A program made the position numbers and the translations under genes. Shown piece by piece: positions 42,356 to 47,084 of a DNA stretch of 47,084 bases. Source of the DNA: JBFGCA01 sp041567315. Its GTDB lineage: Bacteria; Acidobacteriota; Thermoanaerobaculia; Multivoradales; JAHEKO01. The notes beneath the pieces are model-generated. The model was given only the letters and a program-made list of their open reading frames with translations. It had not been told where the DNA came from and did no database searches. Within the stretch, counting starts at the first letter, position 1. Every line of letters begins with the position of its first letter. The stretch is taken from positions 1 through 47,084 of the forward strand of contig JBFGCA010000023.1 in NCBI GenBank assembly GCA_041567315.1, given 5' to 3'.

Positions 42356-44842
42356 CTACTCGACGACCCGGAGCCGGCGTCGGGCGGCGCGCGAGAAGCG
42401 GCGGTCGCGCTCGAAGGGGTCGGCCGAGGCGAGGAGGGTCTCGGTCACCCAGCGCGCCGGCTGCGGCCGGCCGAGCAGATAGCCCTGCACCTCGTCACAG
42501 CCGTAGTCGGCCAGGAAGGCGCGCTCCTGCTCCTCCTCGACGCCCTCGGCGACCACCGTCAGATCGAGCCGGTGGGCCATGCCCAGGATGCCCACCACCA
42601 CCGCCCGCGACCGCTGGTCCGAGATCAGACCGCGGACAAAGGTTCGATCGATCTTGATCTTGTGGGGGCAGAGCTCGGTCAGGTACTGGAGGGACGAGCT
42701 GCCGGCCCCGAAATCGTCGATGGTGATGGTCACGCCCTCCTTGCCGAGCTCCTGGATGATGCGGGCGGTAGCCTGGCGGTCGGCCATCACCATGGTCTCG
42801 GTCAGCTCCAGCTCGAGGGCCCCGGGATCGAGCTGGTGCTCGGCCAGCAGCCGCCGCACCAGCGCCGGCAGCTGGGCGTCGCGGAACATGTCGGCCGAGA
42901 GGTTGACCGCGATGCTCACCGGCTCGCAGCCGGGCCGCCGCCACGCCGCCGCCTGGGCGCAGGCGGCGCCCAGCACCCATCGGTCGATCTCGTGGATGAC
43001 GCCGGTGCGCTCGGCGACGGCGATGAACTGCGCGGGCAGCAGCAGACCGCGGCCGGGGTGCCGCCACCGGATCAGCGCCTCGAGACCGGTCAGCACGGTG
43101 CCGCAGACCCTCCACTTGGGCTGGAAGTGAAGGACGAACTCCTGCCGTTCGACCGCCTCGCGCAGCTCCTGCTCGAGCAGCAGGCGGTCGCGGATCGGCC
43201 CGTGGACCTCCTCGGCGAAGAAGCGGACGCTCGGCTGGTTCCCGCTCCTGCCGCGCTTGCTCTCGTACATCGCCGAGTCGGCGTTCTTGATCAGGGTCTC
43301 GGCGTCGGTGCCGTCGCCGGGAAAGACGGCGGCCCCGAGGCTGGCGCTGACCATCACCTTGAGGCCCGCGATCGTGAACGGCTCGGCGAAGGCGGCGCCG
43401 ATCCGCAGCACCAGCAGCTCGGCGTCGGGGGACTCGGCGAGTCCGTCGAGGATGACGGTGAACTCGTCGCCCCCGAAGCGAGCCACGGTGTCCGAGTCGC
43501 GGACGCGGCCGGTGAGTCGCTCACCGCAGGCCTCGAGCAGCGCGTCGCCGGCCGCATGACCGAAGGAGTCGTTGATGCGCTTGAAGTCGTCGAGATCGAC
43601 GAACACCAGCGCCACCAGCCGTCCGTCGCGGGCGGCCCGCTTGAGCGCCTGATCCAGACGGTCCTCGAGCAGCACCCGGTTGGGCAGCCCGGTCACCGCG
43701 TCGAAGTTGGCCAGGTACCAGATCCGCTCCTGGACCTGCCGGCGCTCGTCGAGCAGGTCGCGGGTCCGGCTCAGCAGATGGAGATGCTGGACCAGGGCGA
43801 CGGCGCCCACCAGCCCCAGCCAGACCAGGACGCAGGTCTCGTGCGCCGGGCGGGTGAGACCGTCGAAGAGTCCGGCCCGGTAGCAGCCGAAGTGGAGCAG
43901 CGGCAGAATCAGGAAGTAGGCGAAGAAGGGAGCCGGGGTGGCCACCAGACCGGCTTCGGCCCTGGGCTCGGCGACTTCGGCGGCGTCGTCGGCCGGCCAG
44001 GACCGCAGGCGGATCAGGACCACCACCACCAGGCTGGGGACCGACCAGGCCACGGCCCAGACCGGCGCCGGGACCGCGGGCACCAGATCGGTCAGCCATA
44101 CCCACTCGACGAGGTCCGAGAGCGCGAAGACCGCAAAGGCCCAGGCGGCCAGGCGGTAGGTGTGCCGCCAGCGGGCAGTCGACGCCGCCCTCGACAGCAG
44201 CCACAGCCGGCCGGCCAGATAGAGGTCGAGCGCCACGAACAGATAGAACGACGTGTGCCGCGCGTCGTAGAGCCCCGGGTCGAGCAGGCTGGGGATGAGC
44301 ACGAAGTAGAGAAACAGCCCGCAGCAGAAGACCACCGCCCCGGGCACCCGGAAGTGGCTGTGGAGGTCCCAGGCGTCGTGGTCGGGCGGCAGGTCGAGCC
44401 GCGACTCCACGGCCAGCAGCGCGCACAGATAGAAGGCCAGGAAGAGAAAGTCGATGGTGACCCCGGTCGGCCACCACAGCCACCGCTGCGGCACCACCAG
44501 GTAGAGCCCGGTGATGAACGCCCAGCTCAGGAAGCCGAGCGCCAGCAGGTTCCAGAACCTCCGCTCGCGGCGCGGCAGGGCGCCCAGGCGGTGGCGCACC
44601 GCCCACACCGTGAGCAGCAGGAAGCCGAGGTCGAAGAGCGTCTCGATGACCAGCGAGTCGTCGAACAGCGGCGCGATCAGGTTGGCGGCAAAGGTAGCAA
44701 CGCAGAAAACGGCCGCCAGCCGGAAGAAACGGTCGCCGACCACCACCCGCCAGCGGACCGCGAGCGCCCCACGCGCCGGCAGCGGGTGCGGCGCCGCTTC
44801 GGCGGCGGGGACGGCCAGGGCGGTGGGGCCGGGGGGTTCCAT
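42356..44842 (-). CDS. Membrane GGDEF-EAL cyclic-di-GMP protein
   Basis: The 828-residue protein has about ten N-terminal helices (residues 35-365), a short linker, then GGDEF (about 385-545, RFGGDEF intact, GLPNRVLLEDRLDQAL) and EAL (about 560-810) domains. The EAL catalytic set looks complete: GLEALIRWRHP, AVNLSADMF, LELTETMVM, IDDFGAGSSSL, IKIDRTFV, VAEGVE, EVQGYLLGRP. Both synthesis and hydrolysis of c-di-GMP are possible. The sensory helices resemble no motif I can name. It follows sufU after 256 bp with a terminator-like hairpin between, so it is probably its own transcription unit. Confidence 0.92.
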   Translation of the reverse strand: MEPPGPTALAVPAAEAAPHPLPARGALAVRWRVVVGDRFFRLAAVFCVATFAANLIAPLFDDSLVIETLFDLGFLLLTVWAVRHRLGALPRRERRFWNLLALGFLSWAFITGLYLVVPQRWLWWPTGVTIDFLFLAFYLCALLAVESRLDLPPDHDAWDLHSHFRVPGAVVFCCGLFLYFVLIPSLLDPGLYDARHTSFYLFVALDLYLAGRLWLLSRAASTARWRHTYRLAAWAFAVFALSDLVEWVWLTDLVPAVPAPVWAVAWSVPSLVVVVLIRLRSWPADDAAEVAEPRAEAGLVATPAPFFAYFLILPLLHFGCYRAGLFDGLTRPAHETCVLVWLGLVGAVALVQHLHLLSRTRDLLDERRQVQERIWYLANFDAVTGLPNRVLLEDRLDQALKRAARDGRLVALVFVDLDDFKRINDSFGHAAGDALLEACGERLTGRVRDSDTVARFGGDEFTVILDGLAESPDAELLVLRIGAAFAEPFTIAGLKVMVSASLGAAVFPGDGTDAETLIKNADSAMYESKRGRSGNQPSVRFFAEEVHGPIRDRLLLEQELREAVERQEFVLHFQPKWRVCGTVLTGLEALIRWRHPGRGLLLPAQFIAVAERTGVIHEIDRWVLGAACAQAAAWRRPGCEPVSIAVNLSADMFRDAQLPALVRRLLAEHQLDPGALELELTETMVMADRQATARIIQELGKEGVTITIDDFGAGSSSLQYLTELCPHKIKIDRTFVRGLISDQRSRAVVVGILGMAHRLDLTVVAEGVEEEQERAFLADYGCDEVQGYLLGRPQPARWVTETLLASADPFERDRRFSRAARRRLRVVE

Positions 44843-45052
44843 CGGTCGAAACGGAGCGCCTCCGTCGTCTTCCGGTCCCCGGCGGCCCCGGCAGCGGCGC
44901 CGCGACTCGGGCCGGTCTCACCCCCCACCGGACGGCAGGTCTCCGGTGGCCAGACGGAGCAACCCGCCTGCCAGGCGGGAGAGCACGCTTGACGGCCGCA
45001 AGCGCGCCCCTGGCGCGGCCCGCACAGGCTGCGGCGGACAGGAAAGGGCCGG

Positions 45053-45077
45053 CCGGCTGCCAAATATTGGCGGCCGG
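45053..45077 (-). terminator. Hairpin downstream of sufU
   Basis: CCGGCTGCCAA (45053-45063) and TTGGCGGCCGG (45067-45077) pair at 10 of 11 positions around the loop ATA, 22 bp past the sufU stop on the minus strand. A short CTTTCCT follows. It is the only clear hairpin between sufU and the GGDEF-EAL gene. Confidence 0.55.
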
Positions 45078-45098
45078 CGGCGCGCCGGCGTACCGCCG

Positions 45099-45554
45099 CT
45101 ACTCGGTGGTGACCGCGCCCTGCCGGCCGGCCAGCGCCGCCTTCAGGGTGTGCCAGGCGAGGGTAGCGCACTTGACCCGCACCGGGAACTCGCGCACCCC
45201 CTCGAAGGCCGCCAGCTTGCCCAGCTCGGGGGCGGCGGCGCCGCGGACGCTGGGGTCGCCGGTCAGCAGCTCGTGGAAGGCGGTGAACAGGCGCTCGATC
45301 TCGTCGCAGCTCTTGCCCTTTACGGCCTCGGTCATCAGCGAAGCCGAGGCGGTGGAGATGGCGCAGCCGGCGCCGCGGAAGCGGACGTCGCTCACCCGGT
45401 CGCCGTCCAGCTCGAGCTCGAGCTCCAGCCGGTCGCCGCACAGCGGGTTGTCGCCCCGCGCCGAAGCGTCCGGGTCGGGCAGCGACCCGAAGTTTCGCGG
45501 CCGCTTGTTGTGGTCGAGGATGATCTCCTGGTAGAGATCGAGCAGCTCGGACAT
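45099..45554 (-). CDS. sufU: SufU iron-sulfur cluster assembly protein
   Basis: The 151-residue protein has the three cysteines of SufU/IscU: NPLCGDRLE, FRGAGCAIS, and VKCATLAWHTLKAAL. The family's extra region between the second and third cysteines, absent from IscU, is present, so it is SufU rather than IscU. With SufS it relays sulfur for Fe-S clusters. Its ATG shares one base with the sufS stop (TGATG). Last gene of the suf operon. Confidence 0.93.
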   Translation of the reverse strand: MSELLDLYQEIILDHNKRPRNFGSLPDPDASARGDNPLCGDRLELELELDGDRVSDVRFRGAGCAISTASASLMTEAVKGKSCDEIERLFTAFHELLTGDPSVRGAAAPELGKLAAFEGVREFPVRVKCATLAWHTLKAALAGRQGAVTTE

Positions 45555-46813
45555 CAGCCGAACACCGCGCGCACCCGCTCGACCCCCGCCGCCAGCCGCT
45601 CCACCTCGTCGAGGGTGTTGTAGAGGGCGAACGAGGCGCGGCTGGTGGCCGGCACCCCGAACCGCTCCATCACCGGCTGGGTGCAGTGGTGCCCGGCCCG
45701 CACCGCCACCCCCTCGAGATCGAGGATGGTGCCGACGTCGTGGGCGTGGACGCCCTCGAGGACGAACGAAAGCACGCTCACCTTGCGGCGGGCGGTGCCG
45801 ATCAGCCGCACCCCCGGCAGCGCGCCCAGACGCTCGGTGGCGGCGGCGAGCAGCGCCGCTTCGTGGGCGGCGACCGCCGCCGGGTCGAGACCCTCGACGA
45901 ACTCCACCGCCGCCGCCAGACCCACCGCGCCCGCGATGTTGGGGGTGCCGGCCTCGAAGCGGGCCGGCGGCCGGGCGTACTCGGTGCGCTCGAAGGTCAC
46001 CGAGCGGATCATCTCACCTCCGCCCTGGTAGGGCGGCATCTCCTCGAGGTGCTCCCGCCGCCCCCACAGCACCCCGATGCCGGTGGGGCCGAACAGCTTG
46101 TGCCCGGAGAAGACGTAGAAGTCGCAGCCCAGGCGCTGGAGGTCGACCCGCAGGTGGGGGACCGCCTGGGCGCCGTCCACCAGCACCGGGACGCCGCGCT
46201 CGCGCGCCGCCGCCGCCATCCGCGCCACCGGGTTGACGGTGCCCAGCGAGTTGGAGACGTGGACCACCGCCACCAGCCGGGTGCGCTCGGTGAACAGCTT
46301 CTCGTACTCTTCGAAGATCACCTCGCCGCGATCGTCGATCGGCGCCACCCGCAGCCGGGCCCCCTTCTCCTCGCACAGCATCTGCCAGGGCACCAGGTTC
46401 GAGTGGTGCTCCATGGCGGTGATCAGCACCTCGTCGCCGGCACCCAGGCGCTGGCGGCCGAAGGTGGCGGCCACCAGGTTGATCCCCTCGGTGGTGCCGC
46501 GCACGAAGACGATCTCCTCGGGCGCCGCGGCGTTGAGGAACCGCTGCACCCTCACCCGCACCCCCTCGTAGGCCGCGGTCGCCTTCTCCGAGAGGTAGTG
46601 GAGTCCGCGGTGGACGTTGGAGTAGAACTCCCGGTAGCAGCGGGCCTCGGCCTCGATCACCGCTTGCGGCTTGTGCGCCGAGGCGGCGCTGTCGAGATAG
46701 ACCAGCGGCCTGCCGTGGACGCTGAGCGCCAGGGCCGGGAACTCGCGGCGCAGGGCCCCGACGTCGAGCGGTGGCGAAGCGGCTCGACGGCCGGGGCTCT
46801 CGAGCGTGGTCAT
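45554..46813 (-). CDS. sufS: SufS cysteine desulfurase
   Basis: The 419-residue PLP enzyme (group II NifS-like) has YLDSAASAHKPQAVIEAE at the start, TTEGINLVA, HHSNLVPWQ, DGAQAVPH with the PLP Asp, the PLP lysine in SGHKLFGPTG, and the catalytic Cys in RAGHHCTQP. It takes sulfur from cysteine and passes it to SufU. AGGAG precedes the ATG. It lies 31 bp downstream of sufD. Confidence 0.95.
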   Translation of the reverse strand: MTTLESPGRRAASPPLDVGALRREFPALALSVHGRPLVYLDSAASAHKPQAVIEAEARCYREFYSNVHRGLHYLSEKATAAYEGVRVRVQRFLNAAAPEEIVFVRGTTEGINLVAATFGRQRLGAGDEVLITAMEHHSNLVPWQMLCEEKGARLRVAPIDDRGEVIFEEYEKLFTERTRLVAVVHVSNSLGTVNPVARMAAAARERGVPVLVDGAQAVPHLRVDLQRLGCDFYVFSGHKLFGPTGIGVLWGRREHLEEMPPYQGGGEMIRSVTFERTEYARPPARFEAGTPNIAGAVGLAAAVEFVEGLDPAAVAAHEAALLAAATERLGALPGVRLIGTARRKVSVLSFVLEGVHAHDVGTILDLEGVAVRAGHHCTQPVMERFGVPATSRASFALYNTLDEVERLAAGVERVRAVFG

Positions 46814-46844
46814 CGCAGCTCCTGGGCTCGAGCCCTCGCCCGGG

Positions 46845-47084
46845 CTAGACCGCCTGGCGCACGATGTCGCCTTTGGGCAGCCGCCGGAACAGGAACTCCT
46901 CCAGCTCGCGGCGCACCGGGCCCACCCGGATGCGCTCGACGATGTCGGCGGCGAAGGCGTAGGTCAAGAGGCTGCGGGCCGCCTCCTCGCCGATCCCCCG
47001 CGAGCGCAGGTAGAAGATCACCACGTCGTCGAGCTGCCCGACGGTCGAGCCGTGGGTGCACTTGACGTCGTCGGCGAAGATCTC
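46845..47084 (-). CDS. sufD: SufD, C-terminal part (runs off the window)
   Basis: The last 79 codons are in the window: EIFADDVKCTHGSTVGQLDD, VVIFYLRSRGIGEEAARSLL, FAADIVERIRVGPVRRELEE and a short tail. The CTHG-x-T-x-G motif with its cysteine and the RGI-x-x-x-A-x-x-LL helix are typical of SufD/SufB family proteins; SufB would carry a different ending. It is part of the SufBCD scaffold. Upstream genes (expected sufB, sufC) lie beyond the window end. Confidence 0.9.
   Translation of the reverse strand, partial: EIFADDVKCTHGSTVGQLDDVVIFYLRSRGIGEEAARSLLTYAFAADIVERIRVGPVRRELEEFLFRRLPKGDIVRQAV

Overview
The window is a GC-rich, gene-dense chromosomal segment from a Gram-negative bacterium. An outer-membrane MipA/OmpV protein, several lipoprotein or Sec signals, Mrp antiporter genes, a BNR-repeat lipoprotein, a PQQ-type beta-propeller and large M14 and M3 peptidases fit a free-living heterotroph. 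The style resembles Acidobacteriota of the Thermoanaerobaculia/Holophagae kind, but that placement is an inference. No rRNA, tRNA, CRISPR array, phage module or transposase gene was found.

Layout. 0-4.2 kb: a secreted beta-propeller protein, a TusA-like/DsrE-like fusion, and a NarL-type two-component pair. 4.2-5.7 kb: a divergent membrane protein and CPBP protease behind a long dyad. 5.9-7.8 kb: a heavy-metal operon of Fe-S metallochaperone, ArsR repressor, MerT-like transporter and a thioredoxin-like protein whose gene carries an in-frame TGA. The TGA is followed by a bacterial SECIS-like hairpin, so the last gene probably encodes a selenoprotein with a U-x-x-C site. This is the most interesting item in the window. 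7.8-13.7 kb: an ICMT-like methyltransferase, an SRPBCC-quinone oxidoreductase fusion, an APC transporter with universal-stress domains, and a cysteine synthase family enzyme. 13.8-16.7 kb: a sigma-54 circuit with an OsmC gene, a -24/-12 promoter, paired upstream sites and a GAF-PAS-AAA-Fis activator. 16.8-19.7 kb: secreted metallo-beta-lactamase-fold and serine hydrolases and a small beta-barrel protein. 19.9-25.7 kb: a complete Mrp Na+/H+ antiporter operon (AB fused, C, D, E, F, G) with overlapping genes.

25.7-35 kb is a patchwork containing MipA/OmpV, DUF2177, a short TspO-like protein, an Lnt-like acyltransferase facing a TetR repressor, PAP2, an alpha/beta hydrolase-winged helix fusion, a DUF6632-OsmC pair and an HMG-CoA synthase family enzyme. 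It is littered with gene relics (site-2-protease CBS tail, HigA tail). 35-44.9 kb holds a BNR lipoprotein, a Cu/Zn superoxide dismutase lipoprotein, an M14 metallopeptidase, an oligoendopeptidase F and a GGDEF-EAL protein. 45-47 kb is the end of a suf operon (sufD partial, sufS, sufU).

Three copies of a roughly 155-168 bp long-palindrome repeat are dispersed at 5.7, 36.5 and 40.2 kb. The two intact copies begin with a CTAG that supplies the stop codon of the gene before them.
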